The position numbers and the translations under genes are program-made. The notes under the pieces are model-generated. The model searched no databases. It worked only from the letters and a program-made list of their open reading frames with translations, and was not told where the DNA came from. Below, one piece after another: positions 32,160 to 44,876 of a stretch of 64,000 nucleotides of DNA (positions within the stretch are counted from its first letter, which is position 1; each line of letters begins with the position of its first letter). This DNA is from Labyrinthula sp. Ha. Lineage: Eukaryota > Sar > Bigyra > Labyrinthulida > Labyrinthulaceae. The DNA lies in contig JAALGZ010000006.1 in the NCBI GenBank assembly GCA_015227615.1, positions 1,488,001-1,552,000 of the forward strand. The letters are read 5' to 3'.

Positions 32160-33350
32160 TTACTCAAATTGATCAGCCTTTTTTATATCTATTTCATCCT
32201 CCATAGATTGTTCGTCATTCAGGGCGGAGGTAGATGAATCGTCTGCATCGGATGAAGCCTTCTCGGTTCCATTATCTTTCTTTTCCTGCTTCTCCAAATC
32301 ATCATCTTCTTCAACTTCCTCTTTTTTGTCCACATAACCAAAGAAATTTTTTACCTTATCCTCAGATTTTGACAAAATAACAGCTATGTACACAACTATA
32401 ACACCAAAGACCCTCAATGCCTCTAAAGGAAGCTCTTGAGCTCCAATTAATCCAAATGTATCTATACAAAGTGATCCAACCAGCTGTCCAGCAATATTCA
32501 GAGCAGCTAACATGCCCATTCCAAGTCTTGGAGCCAAAACGATAGATATAAATGCGAACGAAGTTCCAACTGGACCACCCATGAACTTCCAAAAAGAAAG
32601 CCCACGTAATCCCTCAAAGTTGATTGGTGTATCTGAAGCAAGTGCAAGAAGCCAAGAAACAATTAGTATAAATAAAGCACTAGTCCCTTGAACAAACCAA
32701 GCACTTCTGTAAGGCAAAGTTCTCATTTGCCTTGTAAATTTGACAAGCATAGGTGCTTGTAAACCACCAAGTGCACCAGATCCCGCAGCTAAGACTACAT
32801 ACACTATAAGTTCCACTGCTGATACATCTGCTGCTTCTAAAGTAGATTCTAAACCATCAACCACAGTTAATACTGCTCCTGCTAAAACCAAAGCTAAGCA
32901 AGCGATGCGATATTTTGTTGGTTTTGTCACAGGAAGTCCTTCAAAACCATATGCATCTACTAGAAGTGCAGATACAATTTGTCCAGCAATTGCAGATACA
33001 AAGAATAAACTATAACCAATCTCGTTTCCAACAATAGGAGCCAATGTGACAAGTACAGCAGCAACAAAACCAGGAGCTACATAGAGGTAATTTGACACAT
33101 GTTTGAAGAGCTGGAAATTCTCTTTTGAAAATAGCTGTTCAGGAGATTTAACAGTAAGTTTTTTTTTACCGTCCTTTTGAACAGGTTGAAGCGGTAAAAA
33201 CAAGGCAAGGAAGAGAAATCCTGTTGCATTAGAGATGAAACCAGGAGCTGTAGGACTATCCGTCGGGGCCAATAATGTTGCATTAATAGCTGACTTAACT
33301 GGGAAAAGAAATCCAAGGAGAAATCCACCTAATATATCAAAAATATTCAT
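32160..33350 (-). CDS. DUF606/YdcZ-type membrane transporter, copy 1
   Basis: A 396-aa integral membrane protein with about ten hydrophobic segments, built from two related halves. Half one contains NEIGYSLFFVSAIAGQIVSALLVDAYGFEGLPVTKPT; half two contains MGMLAALNIAGQLVGSLCIDTFGLIGAQELPLEALR. The pattern GQ-x(3)-S-x(2)-x-D-x-GxxG in both is the DUF606/YdcZ signature of the drug/metabolite transporter superfamily; bacterial members are single ~150-aa units, so this is a fused duplication. It ends in an acidic, Ser-rich cytosolic tail (EEDDDLEKQEKKDNG). The substrate is unknown. The most diverged of three local paralogues: same length, same strand, no intron. A conserved motif lies about 30-50 bp upstream of its ATG. 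Confidence 0.88.
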   Translation of the reverse strand: MNIFDILGGFLLGFLFPVKSAINATLLAPTDSPTAPGFISNATGFLFLALFLPLQPVQKDGKKKLTVKSPEQLFSKENFQLFKHVSNYLYVAPGFVAAVLVTLAPIVGNEIGYSLFFVSAIAGQIVSALLVDAYGFEGLPVTKPTKYRIACLALVLAGAVLTVVDGLESTLEAADVSAVELIVYVVLAAGSGALGGLQAPMLVKFTRQMRTLPYRSAWFVQGTSALFILIVSWLLALASDTPINFEGLRGLSFWKFMGGPVGTSFAFISIVLAPRLGMGMLAALNIAGQLVGSLCIDTFGLIGAQELPLEALRVFGVIVVYIAVILSKSEDKVKNFFGYVDKKEEVEEDDDLEKQEKKDNGTEKASSDADDSSTSALNDEQSMEDEIDIKKADQFE

Positions 33351-33380
33351 TTTAGTTTGAGTTTGGTCTTCATATGCTCA

Positions 33381-33400
33381 AGTTCCGAATATTCCAGTTT
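33381..33400 (-). promoter_or_regulatory. Shared upstream motif, transporter copy 1
   Basis: On the plus strand reads agttccgaatattccagttt, 31-50 bp upstream of the start codon. The core TTCCGAATATTC is identical in front of all three paralogues while the sequence around it is not conserved. GAATATTC is palindromic, suggesting a dimeric regulator or a core-promoter element. Confidence 0.55.
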
Positions 33401-33640
33401 TCGCGTTATATTCTTTCTTTTATTACAAAATCTTATCTTAAATATCAAGGAGTACATATGCTATTTTTATATTCGGAGATAGTGTTACTGCGTCAATAAA
33501 GTAGAATGACCATATTTTCCCTTATATTTTCCAAATAAAAAGGGAGATAGAACAACCATTTCACCTGGATAAGGTGTACTTGTACATTAGCTTGTATCAA
33601 TAGAAACACATATAAAACCTGTACTATTTCTTATCCTGAT

Positions 33641-34271
33641 TAACGGTAACTACCAGAAATTTAATTAACTAGTTTTCAATTCTGTTATTCAAGTTTACTA
33701 ACGGCTTAACGGGAAGCGAATCAAGATCAGTACCGTTATTTCATACTCTTCCGTTAAATTCTAAAGTAGCCGAAACATTGTCGTGTAATATTTTGTATTT
33801 TCCTGGAGTCATGACCTGAAAAAATAGTATGTATTGATTTTCAAATTATATTTGTTTAACAAATATTAAAATCTACACTCTACATATAAAAATAAAAAAC
33901 TACTTCATCAGCTGAGCTAAGAAAGATATTAAATCAGAACCAGAGAACGACATTGCTAATAGAGAGTTTCCTATATGATTACATATACCCCCTGCATGTC
34001 CAGAAGAAATATCTTTTTGTTCAAATACTTAAAATTCTCTCATTTTCTACGTGAGCTTCCATATTTCGCACCTTAGCTGGCAGAGTAAGTAAGGAGTTTG
34101 CAAAACACATAAGTTATTGAAGTGTGCTGATGCTTATCCATCTTCTTTTCCGTTAAGACCCGATAGAACCGTTAAAACATGTCCCTATGGGCTTACCGAT
34201 ATTTCTGTTAAGCGCCTAGATAGCACAAACAGAACTTTCGTATTGTTAGTATACTGCGTTAAGAACCGTTA
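33641..34271. promoter_or_regulatory. Cluster of CCGTTA/TAACGG hexamers
   Basis: Eight copies in 631 bp: TAACGG at 33641, 33699, 33707 and CCGTTA at 33733, 33751, 34150, 34169, 34266. Base composition predicts well under one. YAAC[G/T]G is the classic Myb recognition core, so this may be a Myb-type control region upstream of transporter copy 1. No coding sequence overlaps it. Confidence 0.45.
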
Positions 34272-37200
34272 AAGGACAAGGAAGGTGGAATCAAAGAGAC
34301 ATCGGAATATTTGATAGTTACTAATAAAACACGACAGTATAGCCGAAACTTTGAAAGAAATGAAAATGTTCTAAATCATAGAGATATACATATCTTCTCC
34401 TGCGAATAATGTTCAGGAGAGCAAAAACTAAATAACACTTCTATTTAAGAAAATGCTCTCTGTTTACATTTGAGTTTAGTAGTTAACCTGTTAGTAAAGA
34501 AAACATTTGCTTGATTATGATTCTTTCAAGGACCATACAAGATAATAAAAGAAGTACGAGAAAGGTTTCCTAAATTTTAAAGAAAAGCACCCAACTGACC
34601 AAACCAAAACTTTAGTTTCTAGGTGTCTTGAAGGTAAAGTATCAAACGGGAAAGTGTTGGAGGTACTATGAAATAGATTTTCTGGGAGTAAGGTTGGTAG
34701 CGTGTACAGGTGTAGATTTCGTACAATAACTGCAAAAAATTCTATGAATACTTGCTGCAGGTGTGTCACGAGATCTGAAACAAAATATGCACGCATGAAA
34801 TTTTCCTTTGATACGCTTTTAAAGTACATGCCACCAATTTCAATAAAGGGTTATTGCCTTGTTAAAGCTCAAATCTTGTTAGTATCTTCCTCTAAAATAT
34901 TAAAGTTAAGTCTTTTATTTTTTTTTAATATTTAATGTGCTGTTCTGCAGCTCGAAGTAATTGGGGAATAATATGGCTTTTTCAAGCTACATATACGTAG
35001 AGGAAGCTCTTAGCCAGGACTTCCGATTAAAATGTTTCTACCTTAAGATTTTCTATTATTTTTAGCTCCTTAGCCAATTTTTGATTAAATTTTCTTGAAA
35101 ATAGTCTTATTCTCATCATAAATTACGTACGTGAAACTGAAACTGAAAATGTAACATGAAACCAGTGATAAATAATTAGGACGATACAATCGCACAATAC
35201 ATAGTAACAAGTGTTCTTGGTTAGCTACCGCGAGTCATCTTGCAGTGCTGGGCTTACTTCAAAAATATCTTTGTTATTTTTTTTTCTTGAACCAAAGTTC
35301 TTGACTTCACCACATCTGAAAGCTTTCCAAGTCTGGGAGATCTTCATAGGGATTGCGATAGCTGGAAAACCATGACTCCTATAATAAAGTTCCTACTTAT
35401 TTGCTTTCCGTACTGTAAGACAGATGTGTTTGTTCTTGGTTTACGCTTATAACTGCATTCATTCTAGCTGATGTTGACTAAGTACTTCCTTTCTTGATTT
35501 TGAAACCATAATTTAAAAAATTTTTGCGCCCTGAAATTAAATAAAGTAGCGATTGTGTGTACTTCAATTACACTTCAAACCCGTTCATCGTACTGACAGC
35601 TTATTGATTAACTCGTGAAAAGTAGAATCCTCTATACCTTTTAAAATTATTTCAAAAAATTATTTTATGCATTTCCTATTCATAATTACCTGGACCTTCA
35701 TTTTGCTACCAAATAGACTTAGTTGCTTTAAGATAATTTTATCATTTAATAGAAGGGTATTAAATATCGTTAAGCGATGAAACCTTCTATCCTTTAACTT
35801 TTAAGTTCTCTTTTCTATGAAATTACTTACCTACCACCTGGGTAATTGAATTTCAATATCTTTTTTATCCATTCGCTTCTATTGGGTAGTAAAACAATAT
35901 CTCGGCGAGGTAGATCTTCTGTTAGAATACTCCGTTTATGTGTTATTTTGATGAATATGCAACTGATCCATTTCAAACCAAATGAACTGACTACATAGAA
36001 GCTATATTCCAAATTAGTTATAACATATTCTTCCTAGCAGTTAGAATCGAATTATATTTCTAAGGTTCTTAAAAACTCGCTATGCAGGAAGATATTTTGG
36101 TTGCAATTTGAGCTTTAGCATGACCTACACACACTTGTGTAAGATAAAAAATGCTATTTTAGTTCACTGACTTGTTCTTCTATGCGTAATCCTTTGTTGA
36201 ATATATGTTAAAGATGGTTAGGGCAGCATAAGGGCTGAGGTTAAAAGATTGTATGCTAAATATAAATATTAACTTTAAGTACTTTCCCAGTGATTGTGAC
36301 TAATTTTATATGGGAATAGATATCCTTTTTGTTGTCTTGAAAACTTAAGTACAATAACCATGACATTCTCCAGGGAATTTTACTGCCTTTTGGGAAAATA
36401 TTGTAACAGTGTAGAAAGCATATTACTCGGGCAAACTATTTGTCCCGAAAAGAAAAAATCGTCTATATAAGTTCTTATTGATATTAAATTCTCGGTTACA
36501 GTTTTTTCTTCATTAAGAAATATCGCAACTACTGTGATAATATAGCATGTTTCTTGTTTTAGCACTTTGTCTGAAATTTTGTATTTTCCAAATTAGTTTA
36601 TATAAACACATAGCTTCCAATATAAAACGTTAATCGACCGAATGACCCAATGATTAAGACCTCAAGGCTCTACTTTTCTTCGTGCTATTATATTATGAAA
36701 GGCTTCAGAAATTATTCCATTTGGATCTGAAATAATTTGAAGTAGACGGCATCCGGATAAAATATCATTGGAGATATAACAATTGAGATTAACTTTATTG
36801 GAACAGTGGTTTAATAGTAACAGCTGGGATGGGGATACCAAAAGCAGACTTAGTTCGAATATCTTCGTTTTCATGTTGTTAATGTGAATAGCTCGAAGGG
36901 CAAAGCAATACTGAAAAAGAAGCTGAGCTATTGGGCTTAAGATACTTAAACTGAAGAAGCAATAGTAATATAGACATAAGTACCACAGTGTTATGAAGAA
37001 TCAGGGAAAGCCGAAAAAACATCAAAACTCAAAGTAGCAAAGTAGCAAGCAATTTTGATCCATGTTTACATTCCTCATTTGATACACCTTGAAAAACAAA
37101 AAGCAACTTCAAGTACTTAGGGAAAGCTTTAAGTTCGTTAAATTTGAGTATTAGAATAAAACGACTCGTCTGGTGTAGCATGATATTATCAATGAATTAT

Positions 37201-39348
37201 ACCATTTTCAAATATAAAGCCTAAGAGTCATTCCACACTATCCAGTTTAGAATCGCTCAACTATATAAAGACACTTGTTAGTTATTAATAACTTGCGAGC
37301 TATCTTAAATAGGAGTGTAACTCTTGCGTATAAGATATTTAGTAGAGGTTGCCTCTGATTTATTGATGATTCGTTGCTAACATTATCTTCCATATTACTA
37401 TTTTTAATTCTAGAATTTGCAAAGTATGTTTATTCCTTCTAATTAGCCGCTGATTATAAGAATAAGATAATTACTGCTTTATTGAAGACACCACATCATG
37501 TTTCTTACTGACAATCAGGCTCAGAATTAGAAGAAACTAGTTTTCAATCATTTCATCATAGTGGTCCCTTAGATTTAAGGCATAATTGGAAATGCTTAGC
37601 AAGAGCTAGAAGACAATATGGACTCAGCTAATAATTGTAACAACGATGTTTTCTTGGTGATATGTCTTTCACATGCTCTAAAGTAAGGGAATCATTACTT
37701 CCTGCACCGCCATTGGAGCATCCAAACTCTGTGATTCTTTATTCCCTAGTTTCGGAAGTACTTATAATGCCCCTACCAGCTAATTGCTGCTATTATCGTA
37801 ATAACTTAAGTGCTTGAAAGAGCAAAAACAACTGGAGCAACACTGCAACAGGTTTGGGCTGTTTGAAAATAAGTAAAATAGTTGGAAAACAATATTGCAA
37901 CCGAAATCCATTCTTTCAGAAGGGAGCACCAGATAGTTTAGAGTCTTCTAGGATGCATTTACCTTTAGTCAAATAGAATCATAAAGTAGAAACATTAGTT
38001 ATGCATATGCTAAAGCAGATGTTTTTCATGTTTAATTACATGGTTTTAAGACCTTTTCTGTAGCGAAACTAAAACTCTAGCTTAGGCTAGTAGACCTAAC
38101 TAGTTACTCCATGTTTTCAACCCAATGTGTACATTCAAATTCTGTTGTGTAAAAGCTGTAGATTGATGTCTCAAGGAGCTCTAATATAAGGTTTTAACCA
38201 TCATTGACATAAAATTGGGATATATGGTTGAAACACTTCGAATAAATAGCACCCATGAGAATAACATCTACATTATTAGATCTTTCACCTGCTAGAAAAC
38301 ATCTTAAAAGCTTTGCTATCAACATAAACTTGTCCAAGAATTTAAAGTAAACATTCTCTGAATAAAAAAAATATTCGTTACCATAGAACATTATTTAATC
38401 AGTTGTAAAAGCTCAGAGTACAGAAAATGGAACAAAAAATCACGCTGCAGCTTGCTGGTAAAATTTGCAAATGTGCTCAGAGGTCTACAGGAAAGAGTGT
38501 ACTGTTATGTAGGAAAAATGATTTAAGATTATTATAAATAAGTAAGCTAATATTTAGAGACTTAATAGTATAATAAGAAACATTATCTAATCAATGAGTC
38601 CGAGATACACATAGTTTCGTCGTAGCATTTAGTCATACATGATACTTCATTTAATCAATGATACTAGAAAACACAATTACAATTTCAAACATGACTTGAA
38701 TAAGAATATAATTTTGTGTAGTTGATTAAACTTCAGCATTCCTTACTCTTAGTTACCTGTGCTCAGTTTCCAGTGAGTTAAGATCTTGTCATTGCGTCGG
38801 CCCACATTACCAACTCCTGCAAATATATCATTCTCTTCTCTTTTATTTTCTGTTCTAACATTATACAAAGATGTTATTCTACTATTATAAAGCATTGATC
38901 ACCCTGTTCATCATTCCTTGGAAACCTATGTTGCTCAAAAATGCTGTAGCCTTAAGTTTTTATATTAATTTGGATTTTCCTAAATATGCTCAAGTACACA
39001 TAAATTTACTAACTTGGTTCTGTTGGATAAATTAGTTATTCAATGATATATTATTTTTGTCTTTGCTTATGAATTAATTAAGAAAACAATTTTTTACCTA
39101 ATATAAGGAGAATGGGACTTCTTCTGGGGCACAATATGTTTGCATTTTAAAATAAACCAGAGGAAACTCCAAAGTTATTGAAAAAATTTCTTTGTTATAT
39201 AGAATTTTCTTAATTATATCAAAGAAAGAAGATAATAAGGGTGTTATGTATTTACATACCAAAGACTTTAGAGAAAATATTTCTAGCTCAAGGTTACAAC
39301 AAAAACTCTCCATTCAAAAGTCATTCTTTCAATGATAAGAGAAATAGA
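34272..39348. other. Gene-free spacer between transporter copies 1 and 2
   Basis: AT-rich, with many short A or T runs. No reading frame longer than about 100 codons, no protein similarity, no tRNA. The largest frames (for example 34515-34829) have no recognisable content and are treated as chance. I found no leftover piece of the neighbouring transporter gene in the spacer. Confidence 0.4.
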
Positions 39349-40539
39349 TTAACTAACTTGAACATCTTTCTTAACACCTGGCTCATCTTCTGGTGAATGT
39401 GTCTCGTTCATAGCCGATGTAGATGAGCTATCATCATCCGACCCCGGTTTTTCTGTTGCATCATCATATTGCCCTTGTTTCTCCAAGTCATCAATTTGAT
39501 TAACTTCATCTTTCTTTGGACCATATCCAAAATATGCTTTCACTTTATCCTCAGATTTTGATAAAACAACAGCAATATAAACTACAATAACACCAGCTAC
39601 CCTTAATGCTTCTAAAGGCAATTCTTGTGCACCAATTAATCCAAATGTATCTATACAAAGTGATCCAATCAACTGTCCAGCAATCATAAGTGCAGCTAAC
39701 ATACCCATTCCAAGTCTTGGTGCCAAGATAATAGATATAAAAGCAAAAGAAGTTCCAAGTGGACCTCCCATAAACTTCCAAAAAGCAAGTCCACTTAATC
39801 CTTGAAAGTTTACAGGAGTATCCGAACCAAGTGCAATCAACCAAGAAATAAGTCCTACCCATAAAGCAGCTGTTCCTTGAATATACCAAGCACTTCTATT
39901 AGGTAAAGTTTTCATCTGTCTTGTAAATTTTACAAGCATAGGAGCTTGAAGACCACCAAAAGATCCTGAGAATACTGATAAGAAAACATATCCAAGAAGC
40001 TCTCCTGTTGAAACATTTGCTGCTTCTAATGTAGTATCCAATCCATCAAGTACAGTCATTAATGCACCTACTACAACTAGAGCTAGGGAAGCTATTCGAT
40101 ATTTTGTAGGTTTAGTCACAGGAAGTCCTTGAAATCCAATTGCGTCAACTATGAGGGCAGATATAACTTGTCCAGCAATTGCGGAAACAAAGAATAGACT
40201 GTATCCAACAGCATTTCCTACAAGGGGGCTTATTACTACAAGACCAGCACCTACAAGTCCAGGAATTAGGTAAAGATAACTGGAAACATTCTTATAAAGC
40301 TCGAAGTTTTCCTTCGAGAATATTTTTTTTGGGGATTTCAAAGTTATTTTTTTTTGTCCATTTTCTTCTACAGGTTGAACAGGAAGAAAAAGACCGAGAA
40401 AAAGAAATCCGGTTAAATAGGATATGAATCCAGGGGCTGTATCACTCTCTAAAGGACCTAGCAGAGTAGCATTAATAGCTGCTTGTATAGGAAGAAAAAA
40501 TCCAAGTATGAAACCACCGAGAATGTCAAAAATATTCAT
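39349..40539 (-). CDS. DUF606/YdcZ-type membrane transporter, copy 2
   Basis: A 396-aa paralogue with the same two-half layout (GYSLFFVSAIAGQVISALIVDA and LGMGMLAALMIAGQLIGSLCIDTFG). Residues from about 60 to 340 are nearly the same as in copy 3. From 39814 to about 40353 the DNA is identical to copy 3 at every position compared (offset 5528). Outside that tract the two differ: a few substitutions between about 39508 and 39813, and clear divergence in the first 60 codons and the acidic tail (IDDLEKQGQYDDATEKPGSD). This mosaic points to gene conversion rather than simple recent duplication. No intron. Confidence 0.88.
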   Translation of the reverse strand: MNIFDILGGFILGFFLPIQAAINATLLGPLESDTAPGFISYLTGFLFLGLFLPVQPVEENGQKKITLKSPKKIFSKENFELYKNVSSYLYLIPGLVGAGLVVISPLVGNAVGYSLFFVSAIAGQVISALIVDAIGFQGLPVTKPTKYRIASLALVVVGALMTVLDGLDTTLEAANVSTGELLGYVFLSVFSGSFGGLQAPMLVKFTRQMKTLPNRSAWYIQGTAALWVGLISWLIALGSDTPVNFQGLSGLAFWKFMGGPLGTSFAFISIILAPRLGMGMLAALMIAGQLIGSLCIDTFGLIGAQELPLEALRVAGVIVVYIAVVLSKSEDKVKAYFGYGPKKDEVNQIDDLEKQGQYDDATEKPGSDDDSSSTSAMNETHSPEDEPGVKKDVQVS

Positions 40540-40570
40540 TTTTCTTTTGAGTTGAGTTTAACTTTAACTA

Positions 40571-40590
40571 AGTTCCGAATATTCTACTTT
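40571..40590 (-). promoter_or_regulatory. Shared upstream motif, transporter copy 2
   Basis: Plus-strand sequence agttccgaatattctacttt, 32-51 bp before the start codon. Identical to the copy 3 motif over TTCCGAATATTCTACTTTTTG and matching copy 1 over its core. Confidence 0.55.
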
Positions 40591-43500
40591 TTGTGATATT
40601 CTTTTTATGAACTTCCGTTGTTTTCCGATTTCCGAAGAACTAATAGATAAGCTATTCGCATAGTCTGAAATCGGAGTTTGTAAATTGTACTTCCTTCGTG
40701 GATTTACCCTTTTTTCTTCGTTAAGGTTGAATTATTTGGATGCTAAATTAGAGTTCTTTATCGCAAAAACGTTAGATAACGGTAAAGGTTTTCCAAAATT
40801 GTGTTCCATCAAAATTGAATAAGTTCTTCTCAGTTTGTTTTAAACGTTAAATTATATGATTCTCGACTGAAAAAAAAATGAATGCTTTGTTTTGCAACAT
40901 TTTTCATGGAAAATTATAATATAATTGAGAAGATAACCTGACTAAAAAAACCTTTGGCGTGTACATGAGTTATACGAATGATCGCCGTTGTGGTTTGAAT
41001 AAAATGAGATTTGAATATTACTTTGGTTAAGGTTTCAAAATATTTTTTATTTAAAAAACTGAAAACAAATTATTTTCATAATAAGATTAAATAAAAACAC
41101 CTGAGCAAGTTTATAAATCGCTGGGAAACTTACACTGTGGCCCAATACCTAAAAACAGCTTTACATATGTTTCGAAACTCTGAGAGGGCACAAACAACCA
41201 TACTAATAAGTTATTCGCAAATAATCATAAGACTATCTTTTCTTTCCTATATTTTTTTATTTGAAATTATTGAAACAGTATATTAGTTTTTGGTAAAAAG
41301 ACAAGAAAAAAATGTTACACTTTTCATTTGGATTTCATCTTTCCAGTAGATATTATTATACTTAACGGTTTTGTGTCAGGTGGGCAGTTAAGTTCAGTTT
41401 TAGGTACCTGTAGATTTTGGTCCTTTCAACATACCGTTAGAATAAAGCTCATGCAGTCGGATTTATTGATACACTGGATGGAGTTGTCCTCTAGCCTATG
41501 GAGTCACTATATTAACTTAGTTCGTTTCGTGACAAATTCAAAAACTTACTCAAAAATTATCTATATACATTATTTTATTAAAAACATCTTGTTTCGGTTC
41601 TCATCGGTCTCGTTATTACTTAAAATATAGTTAAATCTAAACACTGTGTGAACCCTGTTATGTCCGGTTTGTGACGTTTAACGTTGCTAGAATAAGTATT
41701 TGATATTATAATATTAGATTACCCGTATTATCCTAGGGTAAAAGTAAGTAGTTTAGATAGTGGCCGTTTAAGCCATAGATTAAGTTTTAATCACCAATAA
41801 AACATAAAAACATTTTGATTGTTGAATTCGTTTCTCCGAGTACTAGGATAACAATCAATAAAAACATTAAAACTTATTGGTATTTGGTTTATTGTCTTGA
41901 ACTTGATAACTTAGCTTCTTCTAAGTTCGTTCGAGAGTATTTGTGTGAATCTTTGAGTCTGATTTGTGACCCTTTCGTGAGTCACTTTCTCGGACAATTT
42001 CGTGTTGAAAGCTATTAGTCACTCGTCGACTGATAAAACACATGAGCCAGAAAGATTCAAGTAGAAAACGAAAGAAATAGATCATCACACGAACGTTCAA
42101 CAAAAGAAAAATATTTTGCCAAGTAGCTAATTCTTACAGTGTTGATTTGCTAAGTTGAATTAGACCATGGTTCCCAAGTTTTGTACGGGAACGTACTCTT
42201 GGTGTAGCAGTTAAAAGAATACTTACGAATTAAATGTCAATAAAGTAAATTAGTCCAAACCTCTTCTGGGGCACCAATTAAAAAACTAAGAGATGTCGTC
42301 CAACAGCTGGAAACAAGAAACCTTGCACATAGATAGAGTCCCTTATGGGCGAAAAATCAGCACCAGTTTGCACTTGCGGGTAACAAAAAGAAAACTAAAC
42401 TAATGCCGTAACTTTACGAAAAAAAGTTTAACTTTGATACCGAAATAAATGAAGAAAGTGAAAAGTAGAACATATCAATAATTACAACGCTTGCTAAGTT
42501 CAAGGAAATAATCAACCAGTTTAATGGATCAAAGAAGCAGATTGAACTAAGAAAAAATCTTTTAATTTACAGTATCATTATTAGCTAACCCAAGACACAA
42601 GCATTTCATGTTCATCATCAGCTAGAGAACATTTTAAAGGTTTGAAAACTCTAACCTAGCCATTTGTACAAAACTTTACTGCCTTCCCTATAATCCGGCG
42701 AGAGGCTGGATCAGCTCAGACGTACCACGTTCCTGAATCTATTGATTATTTACGCAACTATACTAGAGTAGAAGGTGTGCACGTGCTGGAATTTCAGGAT
42801 TTCTAATGGTATCGAACATTGGCCAAGGATTAATATCTGCAACAATTTACATAATTCACCCTACGCAGTCCAGTAAAAAACAATGTTAAAGATAGGAACG
42901 TGAAACCGGAATGGGCCCAACTTTCTAGAACTCACATGAAAACTTTCTTTCCCTCTCCGGAGTCATCAAGAATTTTCTTAACTCTCCGAAGCCAATGTTA
43001 GGAGTTGAGGTGCTAACTGCAGCATCAGCGGTGCTTAGAGCCATACTGCGGAAGCATTAGACATTTTATAGGTGATCAAGATCGTAAATACGGTCCCCTA
43101 ATGTGTGACCATGCTTAAATTTATCAATAGAAACACTTGGAACAATGTTTTCTTGTAGAGGACCATGTGTTTCAACCAACAATTTGTTAAAGAAATTTAT
43201 ATAAACTTGGTAGCTCTCAATCAGTGAAACTTGTATAGCCATGGGTATTTTATTCATTAAAGTCGTTTGAGTCTAGTTTCTTGGTATTGTTCCAAGCCGC
43301 TTCAGTAGAAAGGCCCCATATCTCCATGTTCAGATGTTAGGTTCTTCTAATAAGCATAGATTACCTCCCGAATAGTGTTTTCTTGTGGCTCATTGAATAC
43401 AATTCATAAGCTTAGGCACGCAGGCAGAAGCACAAATACTTTAGATATTTTTATGCCACTTCCACAGTCTCTTTAATTCGGTGCCTAAGCGTCCGATTCC

Positions 43501-44876
43501 TTTTTCCTTGCAGAAAGAGTTGTGAAATCAAGAATTTGTTTCTTATAGTACAATCCCAGTTAAGCGCTAATATATGAAAACAAATCATAATGTCCGAGGT
43601 AGTACAATGATTACTAAACACACAGAGACGCTACGAAAAAAAGAATAATTAAAAAATGCACAAGAAAAATGTGAATTTGAAACTATAAAAGGTTTGCTCT
43701 AATTGTCAAGTGTCCTGCATTTTTCTTTTTCTACAATCATCTCAATCTAGGTTACTTTGAATACTAAGGTGTAGACTTAACCATGCGATTAGCTGTATGT
43801 TCATGTTTTCATTTCTTTTTCAAGTAGAAAAAGTGTCTTTCTATTAGAAAATTTTGGGTTGAACTTGATAATTAAAGTTCTGCTTCTCTTCCTCCATTAT
43901 TACTAAGAAATATGGGTATTCTAGGAAAGTTTTCATCCAATGAGAAAGGAAATATTTCTTAACTATTTGGACAATCTTGTACTGGCTTTCCATTAATGAT
44001 CAAAGCAAAGGAAGAATCATTTGTTTGTTATTGATTTTTATCAGAACCGGGACTAGATGTGGGAGTTTTCTTCATTTTCTGAGTTGTAATAAATCGAAGC
44101 GCTCAGATGATCTTCAGTAGGAATAACTCTTTATATTAAGTTCTTTCTTCACATGCAGAATCTGAGGCTTCAAAATCCTTAGAGTTCTCTGTAAAGCTAT
44201 TTGAATATTTTCTTTTGAGGAGAACTTAAGACTGCTCAAGTTAGAAATTAATATGTTTGCTTATCTTAAATCTTGTGTCCTACTATTTAGATAATCACTG
44301 CAAACAGAGAAGAAATTTAAACTGTAGTACATATCTAAGCAATTTCCTTCCACTATTGATCCAAAGATTTCAACTACAGCTTGTAACTTTCTGCCGTCTT
44401 TTTACAACTACTGCAAAAACGGTTACACCAAAGACCTACGTTGTAATGGCTTATAATCAGGATGAGAAAAAGTCAATCCGTGGTTAGTACTCAAGATTAT
44501 TTGCTTTGCTCTTCATTGTCCACCATTTCACATATATAGCATTTATTTATAGTTTATACAAGGTTAAGGCTATTTCAAATAAAACTTCATGCCAATCAAG
44601 GCTATGGAAAGGGATATAAGATTCTTAAACCCAATCAGAAGAAGACACAAGAAGTAATCTTAAAGGTGGATTTCGTTCCACTAAAAGCAAAGGAAATGAT
44701 TCACCTATATTCTACTGATATAGGCTCCCTGTAGTAGAGTTACATCTTAAGCTACGAAAAAAAACGCTGTCATAAAGCGTACAAGGTTAAAGAGCTTATA
44801 CAAATATTTTAAATTTCTAGTTATAACAGAAACTCTACTAACAAACAAAACTGTCTCTACTAAGAGCCAAAATAAC
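40591..44876. other. Gene-free spacer with a minus-strand coding relic
   Basis: Mostly featureless AT-rich DNA. Between about 43066 and 43330 the minus strand reads protein-like in two overlapping frames: EIWGLSTEAAWNNTKKLDSN upstream, and an ATG frame at 43257-43066 containing VSLIESYQVYINFFNKLLVE and KFKHGHTLGDRIYDLDHL. The two pieces would join only across a frame change and no family is recognised, so it is probably a decayed gene. No repeat shared with the other spacer was found. Confidence 0.35.
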
